Positions 43,791-54,371 of a DNA stretch of 64,000 nt are shown in pieces (the first letter of the stretch is position 1; every line of letters begins with the position of its first letter). Position numbers and translations under genes: made by a program. The stretch is from NCBI GenBank assembly GCA_001599295.1, contig BCGN01000008.1:682001-746000 (forward strand), in the 5' to 3' direction. Origin of the DNA: Sporopachydermia quercuum. Its lineage: Eukaryota > Ascomycota > Sporopachydermiomycetes > Sporopachydermiales > Sporopachydermiaceae. The notes below the pieces were generated by a model. It was not told the DNA's origin. It saw nothing but the letters and a program-made list of their open reading frames with translations, and searched no databases.

Positions 43791-44463
43791 TTTGATCGTA
43801 TTGCTGATAACTCTTTGTAATGTATTATATTATTGATATTTTATTGAGTATGTAGATCTTTATGCAAGATGTGGATGAGAGAATACCGAACGTTTCAACG
43901 ATCTAGAAATCTGTTAATCCTTCGACATAGAACGATCAGCGAAATCTATTCGATCAATACCCAACTAATCCATTCCTTCTCGAACGTTGATGATACATTG
44001 AGTTATCAATTCGATTGATGTTCCGATCTGATTAACATGAATTAGATTCTAAAAAGTCATCAATTGTTCTCGTTTTATTTGAACAAATCGATTCTTACCA
44101 ATTATTACTCATTTTTATGATATCATTCATGCCTCTATCGTTTTCGTAGTCTTCTGACATGATAATTCTACCGAGGCCCTATCCATATATGTGGCGCAGT
44201 TTAGTCCAATTAGGAATGTTACTAGAGCTTCATGTACACCTAAACATCTGGAAACGTAACGAAGCGAGACGTTATCTAACTGAGAGCCTCTCCAACAAAG
44301 TGTCTACTGTTTCAATCTTTCTACTGATACATCTACCAATCATACTCTATAGGCTTTAATGCTCTCATTATATTTACACCTTCGTTTAGTGCCATAGTTT
44401 AAGACGAAGATTTGGATCTCAGCTATTGTAATAAGTTTGATTTGTATTGTTCGAGTAGCCACA
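43791..44463. other. Intergenic between DST1 and the 138-residue protein gene
   Basis: A 673-base spacer between two plus-strand genes. A 66-codon frame at 44159-44359 has no domain and is not called. No RNA gene seen. Confidence 0.55.
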
Positions 44464-44965
44464 ATGTTTAGACAAATTGCATCCTGCACGGTTACCCGTT
44501 TGGCTTGTGTTCAAACTCGCAGATTGGCTGTTGTCAGTCGTCAAGTGCCACTAGCAGGCTCCAGCACACCTAGAACACCATTTATTAGAGGATATGCATC
44601 TGCTGATGATAGTGCCGATAAGTTCAAAGAGCTCAACAACAAAATGTTGTCAGATCCAAATGTAAGTTAACTCTAATCATTGGGCCACAGAGAACATTCT
44701 GTAGGCTTTCACAATGTACATTGCTTTTACTAACAAGCCACTACAGGTTGTTCAAGCTTTAGGAGCGGTTCAACGACTTCTTTTAGAAAAGGAGTATATA
44801 AAACCTGGTGAGGGACCTTCTTCATTTGCTATGATGAAAATATTTATGGACAGTGAAGTTAAGGAGAAACTACAGGATCTCAAGAAAGCTTTAGATGATG
44901 CTAACATTTCGATATCTGCAGATGATGTCGCTAGCATGATGCAACTATTAAAAATTAAACAATAA
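44464..44965 (+). CDS. Small mitochondrial protein of unknown function
   Basis: Two exons, 44464-44661 and 44747-44965, encode 138 residues. The intron at 44662-44746 (85 bases) is canonical: donor GTAAGT, branch TACTAAC, acceptor CTACAG, joining SDPN|VVQAL in phase. The first ~45 residues are rich in Arg, Ser, Ala and Thr without acidic residues, ending in FIRGYASADD. This is typical of a matrix presequence with a cleavage site near RGY|AS. The mature part is about 90 residues, largely helical: ADKFKELNNKMLSDPNVVQALGAVQRLLLEKEY, then GPSSFAMMKIFMDSEVKEKLQDLKKALDDANI, then SADDVASMMQLLKI. I do not recognise the family. The intact intron and the strong presequence make it a real gene. No cysteines remain in the mature part and there is no membrane span, which suggests a soluble matrix or peripheral protein. 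Confidence 0.8.
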
Positions 44966-46154
44966 GTAACGCTCTTTTAATCTACAATATACTTCTATTC
45001 TCATGTATATATCAAATTTATTTGAATCCGCTTTACAGAGTTATTAATAGGTGAAACCAAATGAAAGAATCACCAACATTATTGTTCAAAACCAATCAAG
45101 TAACGTATATCAACCCCAATCTCAATACTTATAATTACCAAGCTAAAAGATAATCAAACCAGATTGCTTGGAGAAACTAACCAACAATTCCTTTCCATTA
45201 TTTTTCTAGCAGTTTCAAGTTTATTCCTTATTCCTTATTCCTTGCTAGCCAGCCAAATCAACTTATTATCATCAACCCAACATGATCTACACGATCTACT
45301 CAATCCTGCATGAAAAACGAGCCTCATTAGTTCATTCCACTGCGCCACACATCCCAAAAAGGTATTCATCAGTGTAGTTCCCATTTTGGTTAATAAACAT
45401 TCTGGAACCTTCTACTAAAAGTGCAATTTTTGCATCATTCTGCATAAAATTTCTCTCATATTCCACTATCTTGTGACCCTAACAACTCAATCTTTACTAT
45501 GGACATGTAAACAGTTTACGTTCTAAAGTTTATACATTATATTGCATATTGGCTACATGATTATACATAACGGATTTCATCCCGCCAAGTCAGATGCTAT
45601 CAGGCATTCAGTGAATGATTCTATTGCTTACTCATTATCTTAAGATAGTTTACATTTTATATAAAAGAGAAATAGTCATTCTTTTTCTTACCTGGCTCAG
45701 AATTTTTCTACTTCATTGGTTATTCAGCACTGTCAAATTAGGCTTAGTTTATCATATAGTTAGTTGCTAATATCTACAAGTTTTGCATCAAGATAACATA
45801 AGATCACATAAGCAGTGAATCAACATGGCAAAAGAGCACATATAACCATATTACTAAACAAACAATCAAACGAACTAACTAACATACAATAAATGAACAG
45901 CAATCTGATACTAACTGCATAAGTTTTACATCAGGTCCATTAAACAAAATTGCTAATCAAAAAGATCAGCATAAGAAAAAAGAAGCAAGAGCACTTGTGA
46001 TTGAGATCAATCACACTAAGAGAGAAAATATAACAAATTAAATTGGATTGGGTATTATACCCAAAGTCCTTTACAGACACACAACATATTTCAATAAATA
46101 ACACATAACTGGTTAGCCACTTATCAGGTATAATCGTGTTATCAAAATATAAAA
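44966..46154. other. Intergenic upstream of the SAN1-like gene
   Basis: A 1.19-kb AT-rich spacer between two plus-strand genes. An 83-codon minus-strand frame at 45940-46191 overlaps the start of the next gene and is taken as chance. No RNA gene or repeat seen. Confidence 0.55.
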
Positions 46155-48302
46155 ATGGAGGAAGATAACAGGTCGAATAACGATAATCCAATCAGCAGTG
46201 ATTCTAGTATCGGAGAAGGCGGTGGAACCGATAATGATCACAATGGTGATCCTATCAACAGGTCTACCAATAACAATAATGACACTACGAGTTCCTCTTC
46301 AACAACTAATGATACTGGCAGCACCAGCAATGCCCAAACTCTTGATCCTCCAGATCCTCCAATGCCTTCAATAGGCAATAATGGAGCTCCACGTACATTG
46401 TATTTCACTTATACAGTTCCTTATACCACTATATACATTCAACCAGCAAGAACAACTACGGCAGAAACAAACACCAACTTACCAAATACAACCAATGTCA
46501 ATCCTTCTACAAATTCTGCTGATTCCACGCCAGGCTCAACTAACACTCCTAATAGTACGACTTTCGACAATACTGCAGGAACAACTAACACTAACACTAA
46601 TACTAACCATGAAGGAGTACCAATGAGCTCTGTTATTGCCACGTTGTCTCACTTATTCCTTCCTACTATCATCAACATGAACAATGCTAATAATAATACT
46701 ACTTCAAATGTGAACGGAGGAAATACTTCAGGAGCAGGTACTTCTACTGGAAATAACGGAGATGATACACCTAATGGTACATTTACTCCATTTGCTTTCT
46801 TTCAAGATAACAACAATGGCAATACCAATGATACCAACGAACCAAATCAAAGAATGCCATTCACTTTCAACCTTTTCGGTTTTAATCCTGCTATGTTTGA
46901 AGGTGGAATTCCTTCTAATTTCTTCGATTCGATTCAGAAAAAGGCTTCTAAGCGTGCAATTGATCAGCTGGAAGACGTACCATTGAAAGACTTGACTGAG
47001 TCTGAAAGAAATTGCGCTATATGCTTAGAACCTTTGGAAGATGTACCAGAGAAACCAGAAAAGGTTAAGGGTGAAATTGCAGTAAATGTAGAAGACGATC
47101 CTGAAGATATGGATATTGATGAAATAGAACCAAATCAATCATCTGTTCAACAAACAACTACAACTCAAGCAAATGATCATGATGACCCCCCAATAGAGTA
47201 TCCTAACATCGTTTTTGAAGAAGACGTCAATAAAGAGGCAGTAAATGAAGATAGATTCAGGAAAATATATCCACATTCACCATTGAAAATGCCCTGTGGT
47301 CACATATTTGGTAAATCATGTTTGATACATTGGTTGAATGGTTCATTTACATGTCCGGTTTGCCGTCATGAAATAGAAACAGAGAATGAGTATAAAAACT
47401 GGGAGAGAATACATAGCGGAGGTAATACTGGTTCCAGAGAAAATGGAAGTGGAAACAATGGTAGCACTGGTGCTGCTGCTGCTACAGCAACTGATGGTCG
47501 TGTAAACCAAGATAATAGTGACAGTGGTGGAACAATAAGAGGCAATCCCCTAAATGGATTATTGAATTTCGAATGGACAATTCCTATCAACAACACAACC
47601 GATATTAATCCTATATTGTCCTCTGTTTTTGATGGTTGGTTTAGAATGAATAGACCTAATCAGCAGCAAACAGGTAATAATGAAAGCAATGGAGATGTTT
47701 CTGAAGCTGCTGGCAGTACATCTAACTCTTCTACAAATAGTAGCAACAGTAGCAACAGTGATAACAGTAATAGCGATAATACTAATACCAACAATAACAG
47801 TACACAATCAAGTACTGAAAGCACAGACAACAGCGGAAGCAACTTATCAGTATCTAATGAACAGTCTAGTGACCGATCAGATGATGACTCCTCAAGTACA
47901 GCAAATACACTGTCAAGTAATATTCCTGGTGGTTTCCCTAATTTAACTCGAACTGGATCAAGAGTGTTTCGTACTAATAGTAGAAGGCCTGCTTCACCGT
48001 ACATGAGACCTACAGGATTATCAGCATTATCTCAGCTAGGTAGAAACGATACTCCAGCATCACCATCGTCTGATGCTGCTCCCACACAAGCTCATTCATG
48101 CTTTGGATCAACGCTAGGCATATGTATGGATGAGTCTTCAGATGAATCTTTTGTTAGATTATCATGCGGTCATGAGTTTCATGCTGATTGCTTACAGTCA
48201 TTGAACCGTGCACATGGTGATCAAAACGAGGAAATAGTCGCTGGAGCTGAAAAATGGTGTGAATCGTGTCGCAAATATGAGACTATCGCGAATGTATTTT
48301 AG
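46155..48302 (+). CDS. SAN1: SAN1-like RING ubiquitin ligase with a second RING-like module
   Basis: A 715-residue protein dominated by Asn/Ser/Thr/Gly-rich disordered sequence. The first RING begins with CAICLEPL at residue ~288. A ~90-residue acidic insert then separates it from the second half, MPCGHIFGKSCLIHWLNGSFTCPVC, ending near 400. The Gly in CGHIFG, where most RINGs have Cys or His, is also found in yeast San1, the nuclear ligase that marks misfolded proteins through its own disordered regions. The long disordered flanks here agree with that role. The C-terminus (about 650-712) holds a second Cys/His cluster: CFGSTLGIC, then LSCGHEFHADCL, then EKWCESC, resembling a RING-H2 with an unusual first pair. 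S. cerevisiae San1 (610 residues) has one RING as far as I recall, so orthology is probable and not certain. No intron is needed. Confidence 0.7.
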   Translation: MEEDNRSNNDNPISSDSSIGEGGGTDNDHNGDPINRSTNNNNDTTSSSSTTNDTGSTSNAQTLDPPDPPMPSIGNNGAPRTLYFTYTVPYTTIYIQPARTTTAETNTNLPNTTNVNPSTNSADSTPGSTNTPNSTTFDNTAGTTNTNTNTNHEGVPMSSVIATLSHLFLPTIINMNNANNNTTSNVNGGNTSGAGTSTGNNGDDTPNGTFTPFAFFQDNNNGNTNDTNEPNQRMPFTFNLFGFNPAMFEGGIPSNFFDSIQKKASKRAIDQLEDVPLKDLTESERNCAICLEPLEDVPEKPEKVKGEIAVNVEDDPEDMDIDEIEPNQSSVQQTTTTQANDHDDPPIEYPNIVFEEDVNKEAVNEDRFRKIYPHSPLKMPCGHIFGKSCLIHWLNGSFTCPVCRHEIETENEYKNWERIHSGGNTGSRENGSGNNGSTGAAAATATDGRVNQDNSDSGGTIRGNPLNGLLNFEWTIPINNTTDINPILSSVFDGWFRMNRPNQQQTGNNESNGDVSEAAGSTSNSSTNSSNSSNSDNSNSDNTNTNNNSTQSSTESTDNSGSNLSVSNEQSSDRSDDDSSSTANTLSSNIPGGFPNLTRTGSRVFRTNSRRPASPYMRPTGLSALSQLGRNDTPASPSSDAAPTQAHSCFGSTLGICMDESSDESFVRLSCGHEFHADCLQSLNRAHGDQNEEIVAGAEKWCESCRKYETIANVF

Positions 48303-49068
48303 ATAAGGCTAATTGTCCTTGTATTATTATGGCTTCATTGAAATTCATCACTCAATAGGTTGATGCTAATGAAGGCACCACGGATTTGTATTTGGGGACT
48401 TATTTTCTGTAGGATATTAGAAACGGCTGAGTATCAAATAATGGTTGTATTATATAGTATACTATCACATATGGCATTACATATGGCATTACATAATTAA
48501 CAACAAGCAGATCAGTGGATCTTGCAGGTTCACGATGGCTGTACTAGGAAAAAAATCGTTGTGTAATATATTATTTCATATCAAGTTGAAGTGCTGTAGA
48601 ATGCTTCTGAAAAAAAAGCAATACTAACAACCTAACTGGTAATCGATAATAGTTGATAAACCACCTGCCCCTACTTATCACATAGTTTCCGATATTTGAT
48701 CTTAGTTGTTATTGATAACGTAACCAGGACATTGCATAATAATATGTTCATACCATTTGACCACGTGACCAAGAATCATTATGATAATTGGCCTTCTTTC
48801 TATCATTTCATGTCTCTTTCTGAACTCTCTTGTCGCTAATGATGATCTTTCATACAATCTATTGCCAATCGAACCATCGGAAGACTCGTGAATTACCTAT
48901 ATGCATTACTGTACTACTGAGTTGGCTGCGTACCTAGTTTTGAAGCTGTTCGCTGTCAATTGCTTATAGGACACCCACTAGGAGTTCTAACTATTTCCTT
49001 ACATATATGCAGCACCACCTGTGCTATACTGATTAGACCATTGATAAACTTACGGACATTAATTCACA
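48303..49068. other. Intergenic upstream of the 405-residue coiled-coil gene
   Basis: A 766-base spacer with a CACGTGA box at 48772-48778 and a short direct repeat CATATGGCATTA at about 48469-48492. No gene seen. Confidence 0.55.
48772..48777. promoter_or_regulatory. CACGTG box
   Basis: CCACGTGA about 295 bases upstream of the ATG at 49069. Same extended form as the boxes at 7882 and, with G in front, at 162 and 16003. Possible Cbf1-type site by motif only. Confidence 0.35.
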
Positions 49069-50286
49069 ATGGCACCAGCAACAAAAAATCAAGGGCTAGA
49101 ACAGGAGAAAGGAAACTTATCAATACCTCTAGAGGCTTTCAAGTCAGATAGTTTTGTTCCTCATGCTCAGCTAGACTCTCTATTCAACGCATTCTACCTC
49201 AACAACATTGGAATCAATACAAAGAGCTTGAAAAGCGCTGACATCGACAGCTTATTCATCAGACCCAGAATCCAAGATTTACAGCTAAAAAGTATGCAAT
49301 TGCTGTCACAACTAGATCATTATACTAATGAAGTTACGAAAGCATTAGAGACAACTACTACATCATTGAAAAGTATTAATAACATATTAACATACGACGA
49401 TAATAAGATCAATGATTTAGATGACGAAGGTGAAAACTCTACCGCCAATGCAATTACAAGACTTGACTATTATATTGACACACTTTTAAACTCAGTACAG
49501 AATCTTCAACTGGATCTTGATAAGAATTCTCTACGGCAAACTGATACTTCGTCCCCTACTGAACCTACAACTAATGGTTATGATGAAGATACATCAGAGC
49601 TTCACGAGGAAATAGCAAAATCAGCTGTTGAAAGGTTGTCTGATCTAAGTAAAGTGAAATCTCGAATGCTAGATGTATTGGATATAATACAGCTTACGAA
49701 AAACATAGTTACATGCTCTGAAACTAATTATGACCTAACATCAATGGTGGAAGATCTTCAAAGCAGAGCCGATACTGAATTAACTGATGAGGAGTTCAAG
49801 AAACAAATAGATTCGCTGATAAACAACGGAGGAAAGGGAAAAACTAACATAATATTAACTCCTGATATATTTCACGAATCACTAGTTAAACTGGAAAACC
49901 AATTAGAAGAAGATATACAGGAAAGTCCATGCGTTTTACATCTTGCAATCATTGATATGTTGATTTCTCTAGGACCTATTTTCAAATCATTTACTAAATA
50001 CTATCCAATTTATTCGGCATACATTGATAGATTATCTGATTTGAAGCTCTCTTTGCCTTCTGAATTGTCAAAGTCTGATGATGCCAATGATTTAAATATC
50101 AAGCATAATGATTCAGCTGTACCAACAATAGGTGGAAATGAGAAAACTGGAATTCTTGTAAATAACATCAGTAACATTAGCAGTGATAGAACAGTGAATT
50201 CCAACAGTGCAATTAACGAAGAAACAATTGGGTCAACTGGTGATTGGTCATTCTTCGATAGGATACAGAAGAAAATAGGCTACTAA
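49069..50286 (+). CDS. Coiled-coil protein, possibly a COG tethering subunit
   Basis: A 405-residue, mostly helical protein without signal peptide or membrane span. The N-terminal third has heptad-like stretches (LQLKSMQLLSQLDHYTNEVTKALETTTTSLKSI, then RLDYYIDTLLNSVQNLQLDL). The middle reads ERLSDLSKVKSRMLDVLDIIQLTKNI and then LTSMVEDLQSRADTEL. A helical block follows (about 265-325) before a Ser/Asn-rich tail ending GDWSFFDRIQKKIGY. The L-x-x-L-x-x-VK-x-RM pattern after a coiled N-terminus is reminiscent of COG7 and related Golgi tethering subunits, but similarity of this kind between coiled coils is weak. I cannot name the gene with confidence. It is tail-to-tail with KAP122, with 109 bases between stops. 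Confidence 0.5.
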   Translation: MAPATKNQGLEQEKGNLSIPLEAFKSDSFVPHAQLDSLFNAFYLNNIGINTKSLKSADIDSLFIRPRIQDLQLKSMQLLSQLDHYTNEVTKALETTTTSLKSINNILTYDDNKINDLDDEGENSTANAITRLDYYIDTLLNSVQNLQLDLDKNSLRQTDTSSPTEPTTNGYDEDTSELHEEIAKSAVERLSDLSKVKSRMLDVLDIIQLTKNIVTCSETNYDLTSMVEDLQSRADTELTDEEFKKQIDSLINNGGKGKTNIILTPDIFHESLVKLENQLEEDIQESPCVLHLAIIDMLISLGPIFKSFTKYYPIYSAYIDRLSDLKLSLPSELSKSDDANDLNIKHNDSAVPTIGGNEKTGILVNNISNISSDRTVNSNSAINEETIGSTGDWSFFDRIQKKIGY

Positions 50287-50395
50287 CTACTAACAACTAT
50301 ACATGAATATACATACTTAAAATATATTACATCTCGTTACATCATAAAGCAACCGTTACCAAACCATTTATACATTAAATGCATAACTCTTTCTT

Positions 50396-53300
50396 TTATA
50401 TGTAATCAGAACCAATTCCTGATGATTTCAGCCAATAATCTTTTACTATTTCATTGGTTTTCTTGGTTCCTCTAACTTTTAAAACTTGTAGTACAAACAT
50501 TCTAAGATCTTTCTCTGGAAGCTCTTTCCTTTTGCTTTTACCAATATTTAAGGGAATACTCTCACTGTTGAACAAAGCTTTCTCTAACCATATTTTCAGC
50601 TGTCCAGGCATTCGAATTACCATTTTCTTCAATATGTCTGTATATAAATCAATTTCTGACCTTGAAGCTTCTCCTGAGACCAACTTAGCTATCACAGCCA
50701 CGATCATAGGTCCAAACGATTGTAGCAACATGTTTCTTTTCTGTTCTAGTGAGCTATCTTCACACTCTTTTGTTATAAACGTCGTGAACACTGAGCATGA
50801 ATGTTTAACAACTGGTCTTTCCTTTGATAGAAGCAAGCCTAATGATAACAGCAGTAGGAAATATGAGATATCCTGGTGATATGGCATCTGCTGGATGCTT
50901 AATAAAGGCTCCATTACATTGTTAAACACTTTCTGTATGACCAATAGTAGCGATTCATTATATGAAGGATCCCCCAGATAAGATAAAACATCCAGCTGAC
51001 CATTTACAAATTTGCCCTGAATCTCTGGCAGTATATTTGCCAATCTTCTGAATATAAATGCATTAAGAATAGTAGAAACATCATCAGAGTTAAGTTTGCT
51101 TCTGATAAATGCTTCACCTCTGTTATCTTTACCTGAGTAAGCAGAAATCAGCTGAACAGTCAATGAGGCTAATGAGGCAATTGATACGTCTGGCCTGTTA
51201 TCCAACTGTAGTAATTTTATATTAATAAACTGTAGAACTCTCTCAGGTGTTTGGAAGACCATTAAACCTGGCTCATGTTCTGTTAGACCCACTGTGAATA
51301 CTTCGCAAGCTTTTTCTATGACCTCCGAGTCATAAATATAATGTTGATTTTCTAGAGCAAAGAAATGTAGTAATTCTAAAACTAGCTGTTTTCTCTGGCG
51401 AGCCTTTTGTTGTATAGCTGAACTTACACTTATGTTGCTGATACTAATACTACTGCTATTGTTATTGCAGTTTTCATCATCATTCCAGTAAGCCTTCAGC
51501 TTATTCATTCTACTATCTTCATCATTAGTCATTTTCCCTATTATATAAACAGTATCATGAACATCTTGCATTCCTTTACCGATCTCGACCAAACAATTCA
51601 AAACTGATATCGAGCACAGTTTGATTCTAAGCCTTATCTCATCTGTTACCGCGTTGCTGTTATTGCCCTGAGCACCACTTGAATGATTATTCACGTATTC
51701 CATGATGCTATCAGCAAATAAAACCACAGTTCCATCAATTAGATTTCCCAGGTATTCAATACTTTCTTCTAGATTGGTTTCCCCTAACGCCTGTATAACA
51801 GCAGCAACAGCTCCCACTGTTCTTTCCTTAATTATCAAATCAATTGATAGCTCATCTTCGGAATTCTGTGCTGTTAACGTATTAGCATTTATATTGCTGA
51901 ACAATGACTGTAAAACAGTAAAAAACCCAGGCAGAAATGTAACTAAATGATTTCTACATTCAAAGCACAAATCTCTGACAGCCTTTGAACATGAAAGCGC
52001 AATTGAACTATTAGGAAGCATTTTAAACAGAAAATTCAACGCTTGACCGAGATACTCATTGCCCTGTTCAGTGCCAGCGTTTTGTTTGAGGAAGAAATCT
52101 GAGACTGAGACAAGTTTGATAGCTGATTGGAAGATTCTCACGTGAAACAGGGAATTAAAATCCAATTCAGCTAGTAGTGCTAATAACTGCGTGTCGTACA
52201 GTTGTTTCAATACTAGCATTTCCGCAGTAGACTCTTCTGAGAAGTTATCAGCCAATACATTCAAACTGAAAATTGAAGCTTCTATGTCTAACCAGTTATC
52301 AATAGTAAGCTGATTTGTTGCGGATAGAGAATAATCACGAAGGATTCTACGAGGGATTTCAGCAATCATTTGAAATAATGTCGATCCCAGTATAGGATAA
52401 ATAGCCTCATAGAAATCTCCAACATCTCTTCTATATGATAGGAACTCGTCTTTACTTTCTTTCAAGAACTGATTATCAGGCTGAACAAGAGAAACAAGTC
52501 TGATTTTCTTCCAGTACAGCTGAGCTACTTCTGCTAATACTTCCTTCACTTTCTCTTCAATTTCTTTGACAACACTTAGCTCTAGAACCTGAGAAAGTCT
52601 TTCTAGATCGTCTAGAAACATGTCAGCAAAATAAGACCAAAATTCCATAAAGTCACGAGAAATGGTTTCGTTCTTTATGGGTATTCCTGGGACATTTGTT
52701 ATACGCAATAAAACAGATATCACCCGTTCTAACGGTGATTCTTTCAAAGGGAAATGTTCTAGACTGTTGAATAGTTGTGATAGGTTGTTTTCCGTGTAGG
52801 CAATGTATAGTTTAGATAAATCTTGTAGATGATCTAGCGCATCATCAGCAGATTCAACATCTTGATTGATTTCCCGTAGTAGCAATTCTACTTTCCCTAT
52901 GCCCCAACTGCCAAACAGCATTTCATGTAGTAAAGTCTTATGGGTAGAATGAACTGTCAATAATCCAGCATGAACATTGAACAGATCAGTAACAAGATCC
53001 AATGATTTAGAATATATGTTTTCATTTTTAGTGGTCAACACGTTTTGAAAGAACAATGATAAGAGGTTTGTTGCAGGTGAGATATCAATGTTGACTATAT
53101 CATTCTTAGCTATTGATGCATAGTTAAGCCAACTTGAATAGCAATCAATAGCTTGTAGAACTAATGGTTCACTTGAACCAACAACAAGCACATTATCAAT
53201 TGGTTGCCGAAGCAGTTGTAAGAGAAAGTTCGAAACTAATGGAAGATTGTCATCTGTAAGTATTTTATGAATCTTCAGTCTTTCATTGGTTGGAATGTCT

Positions 53301-54066
53301 GTACGAGCAGAGTCCTCTGCTAGAATTTGACAGAATAATAGAAAAGGTGCAATTATATCTTGAGAATAATTGATCGACTGTAATTCTTCGAAATTGACAT
53401 GGTTCATTATACTTGTGGACCCTTCTGCCAATGTAATAAATACAGTAGCTATGGGGAATTGCCAATAGGAGTAACATCTCGTGAACAACAGCGATAAAGT
53501 TGAGAAAATCTTCCGCAAGACAAATAAGGGACCAGTAGCTGATTTCGTGATATATGTGAGAATCTCCTTTAGCAATTCATTAAATATATGTCCATCTATT
53601 TCTACTAATGAGTTGATTTTAACTGTTAACGTTAAAGCGCCAAAGAACTGTTGTTGGGTATTTGATGATTGAAGCAAATGTCTTGCAATGTTCCATCCTT
53701 CGTCTGAGCGTTGGTATTCTTGTAGAAGCTTCTGAGCGCTGGTTTTTTTTTTCTTTTGTTAGTATGGCATTGTTAGGGGAACTGTTAAATATAAACAAAC
53801 AGCATTTATTATGCACTTCTTATTTGCCGTGTGGTTTAACCTTCAGTTACTAATCATGTATGTATCCTGATGGATATGTCTGTTATTGACAACTGATTTA
53901 CATACTAAAGAACTCTCTCGTTTTCTGAGGAAGAGAACAGAACGTCAATTAACTACTAAGTTAGTAAAAGAGAGTGTAAAAGTAAGTCAATTCGCGCGAG
54001 TATCCTATATATTCCATTGAATTACTTCATACTTACTGATTCAATCTCTCTCAAATGAGGGCTCAT
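50396..54066 (-). CDS. KAP122: Karyopherin KAP122/PDR6 (importin-13 family)
   Basis: Three exons, 54037-54066, 53906-53952 and 50396-53738, encode 1139 residues. The first two exons are 30 and 47 bases. The joined N-terminus reads MSPHLREIES|LIDVLFSSSE... followed by YAQKLLQEYQRSDEGWNI, aligning with MSSIHEVVALIEELYSPH of yeast Kap122. FFGALTLTVKIN is the conserved importin-beta repeat core. The C-terminus VRGTKKTNEIVKDYWLKSSG matches the RGSRAAGNVILQWWLDC end of Kap122. Intron 1 (53953-54036, 84 bases) has donor GTAAGT, branch TACTAAC and a TAGTAG double acceptor. Intron 2 (53739-53905, 167 bases) has donor GTATGT and branch ATACTAAC. The rest is HEAT-like helical repeats. Kap122 imports TFIIA and the Rnr2/Rnr4 proteins into the nucleus and affects drug resistance. 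Without the two small exons the start would be misplaced by about 46 residues. Confidence 0.93.
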
Positions 54067-54092
54067 ACTGATTTATTGTGATGTGACTTCAG

Positions 54093-54371
54093 ATGTTCTA
54101 TTTCAACAGAACCAATTTGAGCGCAATTACTAAACGACACTACAGAGCAGCTTTACCCACATCCAAGTTTCGACACAACATCAGAGTAGCAGAACATCAG
54201 AATATAGGAATAACCACAGCATCACATCTTCCGCTCAGTTCTCTTGGAATAAAAACAATGACAAATATTGACTTTTGTCCAATTTCATATGGCAACAAAA
54301 CAGTTCACATAATTAAAAAGGATGTGGATATACCCATTATTGGACACGTATTCAATTATCTTCTGAGATGA
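54093..54371 (+). CDS. Hypothetical 92-residue frame head-to-head with KAP122
   Basis: An ATG-started frame of 92 codons. The first 30 residues are basic and without acidic residues (MFYFNRTNLSAITKRHYR...), like a mitochondrial presequence. The rest is mixed and I recognise no family. Its ATG is only 26 bases from the KAP122 ATG, so it would sit in the KAP122 5' leader and promoter. That, with its modest length, makes a chance frame more likely than a gene. Confidence 0.22.
   Translation: MFYFNRTNLSAITKRHYRAALPTSKFRHNIRVAEHQNIGITTASHLPLSSLGIKTMTNIDFCPISYGNKTVHIIKKDVDIPIIGHVFNYLLR

Noticed and set aside
44159-44359. 66-codon plus-strand frame before the 138-residue gene
   Set aside because: No domain, no intron signal linking it to a neighbour, and chance length.
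45940-46191. Minus-strand 83-codon frame overlapping the SAN1-like start
   Set aside because: Overlaps a firm coding region on the opposite strand, is rich in Phe, Ile and Cys, and has no domain.
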